A stretch of DNA of 64,000 nt from Candidatus Helarchaeota archaeon (GTDB lineage Archaea; Asgardarchaeota; Lokiarchaeia; Helarchaeales; HEL-GB-A), in assembly GCA_013375455.1 (NCBI GenBank), contig JABXJT010000016.1:16856-80855 (forward strand), written 5' to 3'. The notes under the pieces are model-generated. The model was not told the origin of the DNA, searched no databases, and saw only the letters and a list, made by a program, of their open reading frames with translations. The position numbers were made by a program, and so were the translations under genes. This document shows positions 27,050-35,830 of the stretch, in pieces; positions within the stretch are counted from its first letter, which is position 1; the number at the start of each line of letters is the position of its first letter.

Positions 27050-28563
27050 CTTGTCTCACCCAATCCTTCAAAGTTTACTATTGATGGAATTTCTCCCACG
27101 CCCATTTTAGACGGGTTCATTATGTTATTGGGATCCAAGGTTTGCTTGATCTTCTTCATGACGTCCATCGTGGCTGTTCCGTACTCTTTCTCGAGAAAGT
27201 GCTGCTTCCAAAGCCCAACTCCGTGCTCGGCCGTAATCGTACCACCTAACGAATAAACCACGTCCAGGATTTTCTCTTGGTATTCTTTGATTTTGGCCAA
27301 ATTCTCTTCCGTTACATTTTGGGCAGAAATGAGATGTACATTTCCATCAAAAATATGTCCCATTGTTATAGGTATTACGCTGTATTCTTGAGAGATGGCT
27401 TTAGCTTTTTTAAGAAAATCAATGATTTTCGAAGGAGGAACTGCAATATCCAGGACTGCTGGAATGAACATCCTGGGGATTGATGGGGGATCCATAGTAC
27501 GTGCAATCCCAGGGCCAGCGTAATGACGTGCATCCCATAAGTGTTTTTGATCGAAGGATTCTTCCATCACGCGTACTTTAGGTATTTTTTCACCAAAAAT
27601 TTCAGCGTTATTCATGGCTTCCTGAACCTTCTGGAGATCTTCTTTATATTGTGAGCCAATAAGCCGAATTAAAATAGTACCCTCCCGTTTAGGCACCTTG
27701 ATTTTTTTCTTCAGTATTCCTTGCTTAAACCGAAACTTCAAATTTGCGTTCATCCCTTCAATCGTCATTGGATCTACATACTCCAGCAGGGCTAAATCAA
27801 CATCTAAATCGCGAATGACTTCTATAGCCTTATACGCATCGTCAATATTCATAAAGGCGACTACGAGCGAGACCTCATTCTTGGGCAACTTTTGAATTTT
27901 CAAATAAATTTCCGTATAAATCCCAAGCGTGCCCTCAGACCCTACGAATAATGAGGTCAGATCATAACCCGCCACCGATTTCTCGTTCCTTTTATGCCCC
28001 GTGTGGATTACGCTCCCATCCGCCAACACGATCTCTAATCCACGCACGTAATCACGGGTGGTCCCAAATCGGAAACTCGAAGCCCCACTCGCATTATTCC
28101 CAACCATCCCCCCAATCATACATGCAAACGCACTCCCCGGCTCGGCTGGAAAAAAATAGCCATCCTTGGCCAAGGTTTCCTGGAGATACCAGAATTCAAC
28201 CCCGGGTTCTACAGCAACGTATTCCTCTTCGAGGTTAATTTCTAGAATCTTATTCATGTGCCTTCCAAAATCCATCATTATCGTGTTTTCCTTGATGGGG
28301 AGCACTTGTCCACCTAAGGAGGTGTTGGCAGCACGCGGAATGATGGGAATTTTATTCACATTTGCGAATTTTACGATTTGAATAATTTCGTCCTTATTCT
28401 TAGGAGTGACTAGAAATCCTGCGTTAAAGTTAATATCCTTGTAAAGCGCTTCGAGACCCTTCGCAATCCAATCACCTGTAGCAACTAAATCAGCTTCATC
28501 GATAGACACATCATCATCTCCGCAAATTTCAACTAATTTTTCGTAGATCTCTTCTTTATCCAT
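27046..28563 (-). CDS. glcD: FAD-linked 2-hydroxyacid oxidase (GlcD/D-lactate dehydrogenase-like)
   Basis: The N-terminal half is the PCMH-type FAD-binding domain (PIIPRAANTSLGGQVLPIKE and the PGSAFACMIGGMVGNNASG segment). The C-terminal half is the cap domain with HIFDGNVHLI and TAEHGVGLWK, typical of GlcD and FAD-dependent D-lactate dehydrogenases. I chose the ATG at 28563, preceded by GGTGAT; the open frame starts four codons earlier. It forms an operon with the CCG-type iron-sulfur subunit. The choice between lactate and glycolate as substrate cannot be made from sequence. Confidence 0.88.
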   Translation of the reverse strand: MDKEEIYEKLVEICGDDDVSIDEADLVATGDWIAKGLEALYKDINFNAGFLVTPKNKDEIIQIVKFANVNKIPIIPRAANTSLGGQVLPIKENTIMMDFGRHMNKILEINLEEEYVAVEPGVEFWYLQETLAKDGYFFPAEPGSAFACMIGGMVGNNASGASSFRFGTTRDYVRGLEIVLADGSVIHTGHKRNEKSVAGYDLTSLFVGSEGTLGIYTEIYLKIQKLPKNEVSLVVAFMNIDDAYKAIEVIRDLDVDLALLEYVDPMTIEGMNANLKFRFKQGILKKKIKVPKREGTILIRLIGSQYKEDLQKVQEAMNNAEIFGEKIPKVRVMEESFDQKHLWDARHYAGPGIARTMDPPSIPRMFIPAVLDIAVPPSKIIDFLKKAKAISQEYSVIPITMGHIFDGNVHLISAQNVTEENLAKIKEYQEKILDVVYSLGGTITAEHGVGLWKQHFLEKEYGTATMDVMKKIKQTLDPNNIMNPSKMGVGEIPSIVNFEGLGETR

Positions 28564-28784
28564 AAAAATCACCAAAATTCCGTTTTATTTAGAATGACAT
28601 GTTTTGTTAGTTAATCTTTTCATAATAAAAATAAGAATTTTTATTATTTTTATATCCCTTTTTCAACATTTTTGTGTTAAAAATGTATTCACTGCACATA
28701 TTTCGCGTAAGGGGCTTAGATTATAATCCACTTATTAATAATCATCACTTTAAACAGACATTTATAGCCAGTCAACTTTATATG

Positions 28785-30016
28785 AGACGCACTCATTCTA
28801 ACAATTAATGCGGCTCACCGAACGGATGCAACTTAGGAAATCTGTAGCATTGTCCTCCCTCTGCCATAGGGGGAAGAATCTCTATAACGCGGCTAATTAT
28901 GCGGTTCGCCAACGTTTCTTTAGGGAGCAGAAATGGCTTCGCTACTATGACTTGAATCGGCTGTTGAAGCAAGACCCCACGTATCGCGCGTTGCCCATCC
29001 AGACCTCCCAACAAATTCTCCGCTTAATAGACAGGAATTGGAAGTCCTTTTTTCGAGCCATTAAGGATTGGCAAGACCATCCTAAAAAATACTGTGGCAA
29101 ACCGCGGATACCACGCTACAAACCGAAAAAAGGGGAATCTATTGTCGTCTTTACGAATCAGCAATGTCGTATAAAAGATGGATTCCTTCATTTCCCAAAA
29201 AAAGAATTGCCTCCTCTAAAAATTCGGATGACGGGGTCGTTTCAGCAGGTACGAATTCTCCCCCGAGGCAATCATTACGTCGTGGAAATTATTTACAAGT
29301 GCCAACCGATCCACTTAGATTTAGCCAAAAGCCGCATCCTAATGATTGATTTAGGTCTAACTAACCTCGTAACTGCCGTAAATAACGCAGGGTTGCCCCC
29401 GTTCGTTATTAAAGGCGGGTTGGTCAAGTCCATCAATCAATTTTACAACAAGGAGCGGGCGCATCTCTCCGCATTAAAGGACAAGCAAGGATTAAAGGGG
29501 CAAACCAAACGACTGATGCGCTTGACATTGAAGCGGAATAATAAGATCCGGGATTACTTCCATAAAACCTCGCGGACAATCATCGGGTATTGCGTCGACA
29601 ATGAATTGGGAACGATTGTCGTCGGGTATAATGCCGGGTGGAAACAACACATCAATATTGGGAGGCGGAATAACCAAAACTTCGTGACCGTGCCGTTTCA
29701 TCAATTGATACAGCAGATTCAATACAAGGCAAAACTCGTGGGCATTGAAGTCATCTTGGAAGAGGAAGGGCACACTTCTAAATGCAGTTTCTTAGATCAG
29801 GAACCAATTGAACATCATGATATGTACATGGGGCGAAGAATCAACCGTGGGTTATTTCAAGCGAGTGATGGCACGCTCATCAATGCGGACGTGAACGGTG
29901 GCTATAATATTGGACGAAAAGCAGTCCCAAATGCTTTTAGGGCGGATGGGATAGAGGGTGTTGGGTTACACCCGTATTCTATAGCAATTTGACATTGAAT
30001 TAAATGAAATGCGTCT
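28785..30016 (+). mobile_element. IS200/IS605-family element with TnpB only
   Basis: The element consists of a tnpB gene flanked by imperfect inverted motifs: AGACGCACTCATT at 28785-28797 and, on the other side, AATGAAATGCGTCT at 30003-30016, which is the reverse complement of nearly the same sequence. No TnpA-like gene is present, so it is non-autonomous or relies on a TnpA elsewhere. Its base composition is richer in G+C than the surroundings, consistent with recent arrival. The true ends may extend a few bases further than the motifs. Confidence 0.55.
28808..29992 (+). CDS. tnpB: TnpB-family RNA-guided endonuclease (OrfB)
   Basis: The protein has the three RuvC acidic residues: Asp in LMIDLGLTNL, Glu in VILEEEGHTSKCSF, and Asp in INADVNGGYNIGRK. 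The zinc-finger part is the single-Cys variant (KCSFLD...RRINRGLFQ) seen in many archaeal TnpBs. The N-terminal helical region (LYNAANYAVRQRFF) is intact, and at 394 residues the protein is full length, so it may be active. TnpB enzymes cut DNA beside a target-adjacent motif using an omega RNA read from the 3' end of the element, which would be expected near 29.8-30.0 kb; its fold was not worked out. Confidence 0.9.
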   Translation: MRLTERMQLRKSVALSSLCHRGKNLYNAANYAVRQRFFREQKWLRYYDLNRLLKQDPTYRALPIQTSQQILRLIDRNWKSFFRAIKDWQDHPKKYCGKPRIPRYKPKKGESIVVFTNQQCRIKDGFLHFPKKELPPLKIRMTGSFQQVRILPRGNHYVVEIIYKCQPIHLDLAKSRILMIDLGLTNLVTAVNNAGLPPFVIKGGLVKSINQFYNKERAHLSALKDKQGLKGQTKRLMRLTLKRNNKIRDYFHKTSRTIIGYCVDNELGTIVVGYNAGWKQHINIGRRNNQNFVTVPFHQLIQQIQYKAKLVGIEVILEEEGHTSKCSFLDQEPIEHHDMYMGRRINRGLFQASDGTLINADVNGGYNIGRKAVPNAFRADGIEGVGLHPYSIAI

Positions 30017-30138
30017 TAACTGACGGATTTTAATAACTTCTCAATATCATGAAAGCTTATCTGGATAATCGTAAAATTTATCAACTGGTGTTGAGAATTA
30101 GATAGTAGATACCCACTTATTTTAAGGTGTTTTAGGAA

Positions 30139-30309
30139 TTGGTAAGCGCGAAAGAAAACGCGGATATCGACAACCTCTTGAACGATTTAATGAAACCTCA
30201 GCCAATTTCGGTAAAAGCACCTCCTGAATGCTATCAAGATGGCAAGACCTACAGAAAATCTCGTTTTGACTGTTTAGATTGTGATTTTTTCGATTCATGT
30301 AATGTATAA
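30139..30309 (+). CDS. Small cysteine-rich protein, 56 aa
   Basis: A short coding frame starting at TTG (30139) with AAGGTG nine bases upstream. The predicted protein has a helical N-terminus (ADIDNLLNDLMK), a Pro-containing linker and a C-terminal cluster of four cysteines ending in FDCLDCDFFDSCNV. The composition and codon use look coding; an overlapping frame on the other strand is a shadow. Function unknown; a single zinc or iron-sulfur site is possible. It sits between the TnpB element and the GTPase array. Confidence 0.5.
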   Translation: MVSAKENADIDNLLNDLMKPQPISVKAPPECYQDGKTYRKSRFDCLDCDFFDSCNV

Positions 30310-30457
30310 TCATCATGAGCGAATTTCTTTTTATTCAATTTTAGTATTTCATGCCTTTTATTATATTAAAAGTAGATAATTCACTCTATATTTTATGGGG
30401 AACTATAAAGCTTATTGGCGAATTCATTTAAAGCGAGATTGAAAGATCTTTATTATT

Positions 30458-30991
30458 TTAGGTGCCTCTAGTAGTACGCCTTTCATAGGTTTTTATGGCT
30501 AATTTGATAAATGCCTCTTCTACCCCTTCTCCACTCTTAGCTGAGGTCTCAAAAAAATCTTCAGCCCCAATTTCTGAGCAGTATTTCGAACCTTCTTCCT
30601 TGGAAACTTGACGATCCTGCTCAAGGTCTAATTTATTTCCAATAACAATGAAAGGAATATTTCCCGCGAATTCAATCAAGTCCTTTTTCCAGAGATTGAT
30701 GTTCTTAAAAGAATTTAGATCGGGTATCTCATACACTATAAATGCAGTATGCGCACCATCAGCGTATTTTTTCCGTAAATCCCTAAATCGCTCTTGCCCC
30801 CCGATATCAAAAATCAGTAAGGAGATTATGACATCCTCATAAGCAATTTGCTTCTCATAAACATTGTACCCAATCGTGGACATATAGGAATCTTCGAATT
30901 TATCATTAACGAACCGTTCAACTAAACTGGTCTTGCCAACCGCAATGTCTCCAAAGAGAACCATTTTGTAGCGAAAGACTTTTTGAGCCAT
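30458..30991 (-). CDS. Rab/Ras-like small GTPase A (array member)
   Basis: Complete G domain of about 177 residues: G1 GDIAVGKTS, G2 STIGYN, G3 FDIGGQERF (the DIGGQ form of Arf/G-alpha type), G4 GNKLDLE and G5 ETSAKSG. There is no C-terminal cysteine or myristoylation Gly, so membrane association would need a partner. Start is the ATG 18 bases inside the open frame (30991), preceded by GGGGTGG. The N-terminal half is nearly identical to the array GTPase at 35238, while the C-terminal half (WKKDLIEFAG, GNKLDLEQDRQV) resembles the GTPase at 42223, so the gene appears to be a mosaic. It lies 3' of the giant membrane-protein gene. Confidence 0.93.
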   Translation of the reverse strand: MAQKVFRYKMVLFGDIAVGKTSLVERFVNDKFEDSYMSTIGYNVYEKQIAYEDVIISLLIFDIGGQERFRDLRKKYADGAHTAFIVYEIPDLNSFKNINLWKKDLIEFAGNIPFIVIGNKLDLEQDRQVSKEEGSKYCSEIGAEDFFETSAKSGEGVEEAFIKLAIKTYERRTTRGT

Positions 30992-31059
30992 TTTTGCCAC
31001 CCCTTTCACGAGGTTTGAATTTCAAAAACAATTGATGCAATGAATCTTTTAAATTTATC

Positions 31060-34000
31060 TCAGTACTTACTGTTTAGTTTAGTTTCTTCTTTCTTTTTGT
31101 TTTTAGATTTCGAGGTATCAGTGGGAATGGGTTGAAAAATGCCGAGTTGCCATAACCTATAAATGTCCCCGACAATCTTTAATTTTGATTCCAGTTGAGC
31201 AGAAACTGCCGTGGATAATAACTTGGCAAGATGAAAATGCCCTTGATCTTCCTCGAAACCCATTCCAAGAGCAATTAATGCGGATTCAGTTTTTGCCAAC
31301 TTCGGAATTTGATTTAGATTAGACATGTAGACTCTTTGGGGCAGGACCAAATCCACTTCGAGATGCCTTTTGATCATATTATTAGCATTCGGTTGAAATA
31401 TATTTATTTCACCCTTAAAATCCGTTAAGTTCTTCCGATACGTGTCTTCGAACTCTTTAAGGAAATTGGAAATATTTTTTCTCGTATATTTTGAGATTTT
31501 CTTTTCCGATAACAGCGTATAATTGGTCAATTCACCAGTAATCCAGAAAATCTCCAAGTTTTCGTAGGCTAATTCCCACCCTCCATCTACGGCTGGTTTG
31601 TCCGTTTTTATGATTCCCCCTTTAAATGAAGAAATAGCATTTAAAAACCCTGCGATTAATACTGGATTGATCTCTGAAGAGCTTACGGGATATTCAACGA
31701 TTGGCACGCCATTCTGTTGAAAAATTAACATCATATATACCATATTATGAACGTCTTCGAATTTTGAAGCGATTTCTTCCAATCTTTTAAGCTCTCGCCG
31801 CTTCCTAGGCCGTTTAACTCTAAATTCATAGAGAACCACTCCGGCTACTACTATAGCCAGTATGCTTCCCCAAATTGGGGAAGTTCTTTCAATAAGAGTG
31901 AGGATCGAAATAACGTTTATTTCAATGGGTCCAGTACTAGTAGCGTTAATATAACTCAAACCTTCATCATATTTGACAGTAATTTCGACTTTACTTATCC
32001 CAGATGGTATTTTCAAGGAAATGGATGCCTTTCCTTCTATATTTGTCCCTGAAACTTTTGTTTCACTTGCTGATTCATCATAAACGAACGAAAAAGTAAT
32101 AATCTTATTTTCTGCAGGTGTTCCATTGATTTTCAAAGTAGCGGTTATCTCTAGATTTTCTCCTTGCATTATTTCGGCGGGTAGAGGGCTAAGGGTTAGC
32201 GTACTATTTAATTTAATAATTGGGATGACCGAGCTGGTAATAGTGATATTTTGATTTTCGGCAGTTCCAGGATATTCTATTATTATCTGAGTGGAGTTCA
32301 TTTGTGCAAGAGCTTCACCCGTGATTTCTGCAATCCCAGAGGAGTTTGTGATTTGGTATGAGGGGTCTTCGAGCGCTCCAGGTTGGAAAATAAATTTAAT
32401 ATTTAGGATTGCATTTGAAATGGGGGTTCCATTGAGATGCGTCAATCTTGCATATAATTGGAAGTTGGTTCCTGCCAGGAAATATTCAGGTTCCGCTAAA
32501 ATTATGAGATTTACTTCATTCCGCGGGATAATATACAGTGAAATATTAGTGATTGCAAATTCGTGTTCTGATGAGAAGGCAGAGATGGTTATATTATATG
32601 ATTGCCCTTCATTAACTCCTAAAGCTGACAGATCTAATAGTATTTGATAAATTCCAATTGTAGGGGCGAGCAATGTCATATTTTGGCACAAATTTCCAAC
32701 GCAAATAGTGCAATTTCCACTCAATGCATCTACAGTAAAAATTGGTTGATTATTATAGGTATCTCGAAATATAATTTGAATAAGTAGGGATTCCTGCAAG
32801 TACCCAGAATATGATGGTTGTAAGGGCTCGATTCGCGTTGGAAGTTTCCTAATAGGGACTATAATAAAGAGTTCCGCAGCAATAAAACCAATTTGCTGGA
32901 TTGTGATCCTTAACGTGTGATTAGTTCCTGAGTGAAATCCAGTTACGTCAATAGTGATATTATAATAGCCAAAAAAGGCAGGAATCCAACCAATCGGAGG
33001 TCCCTCACCAAGCCAAGAACCTGATATTATCCCATTTTTTAAAGGGTCAAGAGTTTGATTATCATAGTAAAAGATGGTTACCCTCACGGTAGAATTATGG
33101 TAGGGGGCTGGATTTGCCAAGGCATGAGTTTGATTAATAAAATCTAAACCCACACAATTAGGAGCAGTGATACTTATATTGGAGAGCATGCCTCCAACAG
33201 TCACGCTGATATCTGAAATTTCGCTTGAAAGATAGAGAGGTTTTGATAAATTAACAGAAAAATAATGTGCACCTCCAATTACTCCAAATGTTGAAATTTC
33301 AATCCTATATGTCCCATTTAAATAGTCATCAGCTATTTGGAAGGGTGCTGGCCAAGTGTTGCCGTCAGAACTATTTTTTACTAATAAATCGGCATCAATA
33401 AGAGGCTCCCCTGTATAATCATTGGAATAATTTACGAATACGAAAATGGAATCCCCCGAGTCTACGATGCTAGTATGTGATTTGTAAGTTACGTTGGTTG
33501 GAATGTTATTGATAGTTAGAGATGATGTTCCTATCCCCGCAGATGTTCCATTGTACCAAGCAACCTGTAATGATGCAGACGTAAATGATCCTGTTGAAGT
33601 ATTAGTAGGTGTCCATGAAGGATAGAATTTTATTGTTTTATTGGTGGTGATTGCCTCCCCAAGTGTATCGTTATAATTTGCTGCTAGAGGAAAAATGGTT
33701 AGATTGGCATCACCTGTTGTTAAAATATCAGTAAAATTTCCATAAATTTCGATCGTGTCAGTGCTATTTATTTCTGAAACGGTGATTCCCGACCGCTTTG
33801 CATAAACACCCTCAAGATAATTCGTATCGTTACACTGGATCGTCCATGTTCCATTTTCAGCGTCGGAGATTGATACGAAGATTCTTTTCGAACCATCACT
33901 AGTTGAGTTCCACAGACTGTGTGGACTAGATTCTTTCCACACGTTTATTGCCATTTTCCACGCTGGAAGGGAAAAATTCAATCGTTTTTCAAATGAATTT

Positions 34001-35088
34001 GCAAGAAAAGTTGCATCATAGGAGGCATTCCAAATGATTGCACTGGAATCCAGTCCTTCAAAAGTGGTTGTAACGACGTGGCTGTTTGTTTGACTATATG
34101 AAATAATATATTCAACTGAAAAATAAGCAGAAGAATTTGCAGAGAATTGAAAGTTTAACGTGGTATTAGAAAATTCGAAGGTTGAAGTCCAACTCCCATC
34201 AGCCCGGGTTGTATCGATTACAGAGGAGCCATTAATTTTTAAATCGACATCTGATGGGGTTCTAGAGTTATTCCTCAAACCTACCCTTAATGTGAAGTCC
34301 CAGGGTTGTACAAGCCAAGCTGGCCCTTCGAACTCCACAGCGATTCCATTATCATCTCCAGGACCGTCGTTTTCATAAACCCATCTAAGATTGCCTTGGA
34401 ACCCTTGTTCCTTAGAACCGTTAATTACGATGAAAAAGGCATTAGCATAGGTATTTTGCGCATCTAATTTTACAGGAGACGCAAAACTAAAGTCATCCCA
34501 TCCAGCTGATGGTGGTTTGCCATAAGTTTCATTATAAAGCAGAAAATCGGGGACGGGAAAACCACTTTCCTGTGTTGCGTTAAAAACACTTACATTGACA
34601 CCCGTGCTTTTCCATACAGTTTCCCAGTAAACTGAGACATTATACAGCAAGGCCGTCGAAATTATGTTAAAGCTCATCCCAAAATCTTGTTCAACAGTAT
34701 CTGCCCAGTTGGATTCAATTACGTCTTCTTCAACTACCAGAATATCCGTTTCTTTAAGGACTTCGGTGACGGTGATGTTTGAGTATTTAGCTACCCATGA
34801 AGTAGGAATTGGAACATTGAAACTTGAGTTTGAAGTCAGAAGACCTACAGTTCCGCTTTGATTACAAATCAATGTAACGTTGGCAGGCAGACCTTGACCC
34901 GTGATTTTTCCATCGGTTGATGTGAGTCCCGTGTTTTTTTGAAGAATTGGTTCTCCGGAGTTCGGTTGACGCTCAATTATTGTTGTAGCATTAGCATTAT
35001 TATTGTTTTGATAAAAAGCAAATCCAGCTCCAAGAACAGGCACTAAAAGAAGAAAGAGAAGAAAAAGAACTCTTGTATTTCTTCGCAT
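31060..35088 (-). CDS. Giant surface membrane protein with longin-like cytoplasmic domain (copy 1)
   Basis: A 1342-residue type I membrane protein. Signal peptide at residues 1-25 (LFLLFLLLVPVLGAGF). The extracellular part of about 1040 residues is beta-rich, with many N-glycosylation sequons and Ig-like/invasin-like repeats (pattern GTPISNAILNIKF... and GTPAENKIITFSF). A single membrane helix lies at about 1066-1089 (WGSILAIVVAGVVLYEF) followed by a very basic stretch RVKRPRKRRELKR. The cytoplasmic tail of about 250 residues starts with a longin/roadblock-like fold: strand MVYMMLIFQQNGVPIVEY, helix NPVLIAGFLNAISSF, then WELAYENLEIFWITGEL. It is flanked on both sides by small GTPase genes, which suggests GTPase recruitment or exchange at the membrane. 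The longin assignment is inference from pattern. Confidence 0.8.
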   Translation of the reverse strand: MRRNTRVLFLLFLLLVPVLGAGFAFYQNNNNANATTIIERQPNSGEPILQKNTGLTSTDGKITGQGLPANVTLICNQSGTVGLLTSNSSFNVPIPTSWVAKYSNITVTEVLKETDILVVEEDVIESNWADTVEQDFGMSFNIISTALLYNVSVYWETVWKSTGVNVSVFNATQESGFPVPDFLLYNETYGKPPSAGWDDFSFASPVKLDAQNTYANAFFIVINGSKEQGFQGNLRWVYENDGPGDDNGIAVEFEGPAWLVQPWDFTLRVGLRNNSRTPSDVDLKINGSSVIDTTRADGSWTSTFEFSNTTLNFQFSANSSAYFSVEYIISYSQTNSHVVTTTFEGLDSSAIIWNASYDATFLANSFEKRLNFSLPAWKMAINVWKESSPHSLWNSTSDGSKRIFVSISDAENGTWTIQCNDTNYLEGVYAKRSGITVSEINSTDTIEIYGNFTDILTTGDANLTIFPLAANYNDTLGEAITTNKTIKFYPSWTPTNTSTGSFTSASLQVAWYNGTSAGIGTSSLTINNIPTNVTYKSHTSIVDSGDSIFVFVNYSNDYTGEPLIDADLLVKNSSDGNTWPAPFQIADDYLNGTYRIEISTFGVIGGAHYFSVNLSKPLYLSSEISDISVTVGGMLSNISITAPNCVGLDFINQTHALANPAPYHNSTVRVTIFYYDNQTLDPLKNGIISGSWLGEGPPIGWIPAFFGYYNITIDVTGFHSGTNHTLRITIQQIGFIAAELFIIVPIRKLPTRIEPLQPSYSGYLQESLLIQIIFRDTYNNQPIFTVDALSGNCTICVGNLCQNMTLLAPTIGIYQILLDLSALGVNEGQSYNITISAFSSEHEFAITNISLYIIPRNEVNLIILAEPEYFLAGTNFQLYARLTHLNGTPISNAILNIKFIFQPGALEDPSYQITNSSGIAEITGEALAQMNSTQIIIEYPGTAENQNITITSSVIPIIKLNSTLTLSPLPAEIMQGENLEITATLKINGTPAENKIITFSFVYDESASETKVSGTNIEGKASISLKIPSGISKVEITVKYDEGLSYINATSTGPIEINVISILTLIERTSPIWGSILAIVVAGVVLYEFRVKRPRKRRELKRLEEIASKFEDVHNMVYMMLIFQQNGVPIVEYPVSSSEINPVLIAGFLNAISSFKGGIIKTDKPAVDGGWELAYENLEIFWITGELTNYTLLSEKKISKYTRKNISNFLKEFEDTYRKNLTDFKGEINIFQPNANNMIKRHLEVDLVLPQRVYMSNLNQIPKLAKTESALIALGMGFEEDQGHFHLAKLLSTAVSAQLESKLKIVGDIYRLWQLGIFQPIPTDTSKSKNKKKEETKLNSKY

Positions 35089-35237
35089 TTTGATGTTTCC
35101 CTTTATATTAAATCTCGCGTGTTTCCTATTTCCAATTAATGAATTACATTACCGTCTTATTATATTAAATTTCATGTGATACAATTGAGGCGTTTGATTA
35201 AATTGAGAGTTGTATTTCAACTTTGAAGTTCAAAAAG

Positions 35238-35762
35238 TTAAGGATGATGAATTTTATAAGTTTTAATAGCCAATTGAACGAACGCATCCTCCACGCCGTC
35301 GCCGGTCTTCGCGGAGGTTTCGAAAAAATCCACAGCCCCTATTGAAGAACTATATTTCTTGGCAGCATCTTTGTCAACCGCGCGTTGATCTTCGAGATCT
35401 GCTTTATTGCCAATGATAATAAATGGAATATTCCCAGAAAACGCTGATAAATCGTTTATCCATTGGGCAAGGTTGTAAAACGATTCAATGTTTGTCATGT
35501 CATACACGAGAAAGGCAGTGGACGCACCATCTGCGTATTTTTTTCTCAAATCTCTGAATCGTTCCTGCCCTCCAATGTCAAAAATCATTAAGGATATTAC
35601 GACATTCTCATAGGCAATTTGCTTCTCGTACACGTTATATCCTATCGTGCTCATGTAGGAATCTTCGAATTTATCGTTAATGAACCGTTCAACTAAACTG
35701 GTCTTGCCAACCGCAGTGTCTCCAAAAAGAACCATTTTGTAGCGAAAGACTTTTTGTGCCAT
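35238..35762 (-). CDS. Rab/Ras-like small GTPase B (array member)
   Basis: Complete G domain with G1 GDTAVGKTS, G2 STIGYN, G3 FDIGGQERF, G4 NKADLED and G5 ETSAKTG. It ends in YKIHHP, with no lipidation signal. Start ATG at 35762. It is the closest relative of the GTPase at 39989 through most of its length and shares nearly the whole N-terminal half with the one at 30458. Lies between the two giant membrane-protein genes and is probably co-transcribed with them. Confidence 0.93.
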   Translation of the reverse strand: MAQKVFRYKMVLFGDTAVGKTSLVERFINDKFEDSYMSTIGYNVYEKQIAYENVVISLMIFDIGGQERFRDLRKKYADGASTAFLVYDMTNIESFYNLAQWINDLSAFSGNIPFIIIGNKADLEDQRAVDKDAAKKYSSSIGAVDFFETSAKTGDGVEDAFVQLAIKTYKIHHP

Positions 35763-35830
35763 TTTTTCCACCCCTCAGACGAGGTTTGAATTTCAAAAAT
35801 AATTCTTGCAATGAATTTTTTAAATTTATC

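Larger units (their letters stand above)
30458..35237 (-). repeat. Tandem unit 1 of the GTPase/giant membrane protein array
   Basis: One of two adjacent units of about 4.77 kb, each holding a small GTPase and, upstream of it in the transcript, a giant membrane protein. The unit recurs at 35238-39988. The intergenic stretches match almost base for base (for example AGTACTTACTGTTTAGTTTA at the 3' end of both giant genes), as do the first and last parts of the coding regions. Confidence 0.8.

Noticed and set aside
30122..30316. Leftward 64-residue frame
   Set aside because: Overlaps the forward 56-residue cysteine protein, which has a Shine-Dalgarno motif and better protein-like composition; the leftward frame lacks both.
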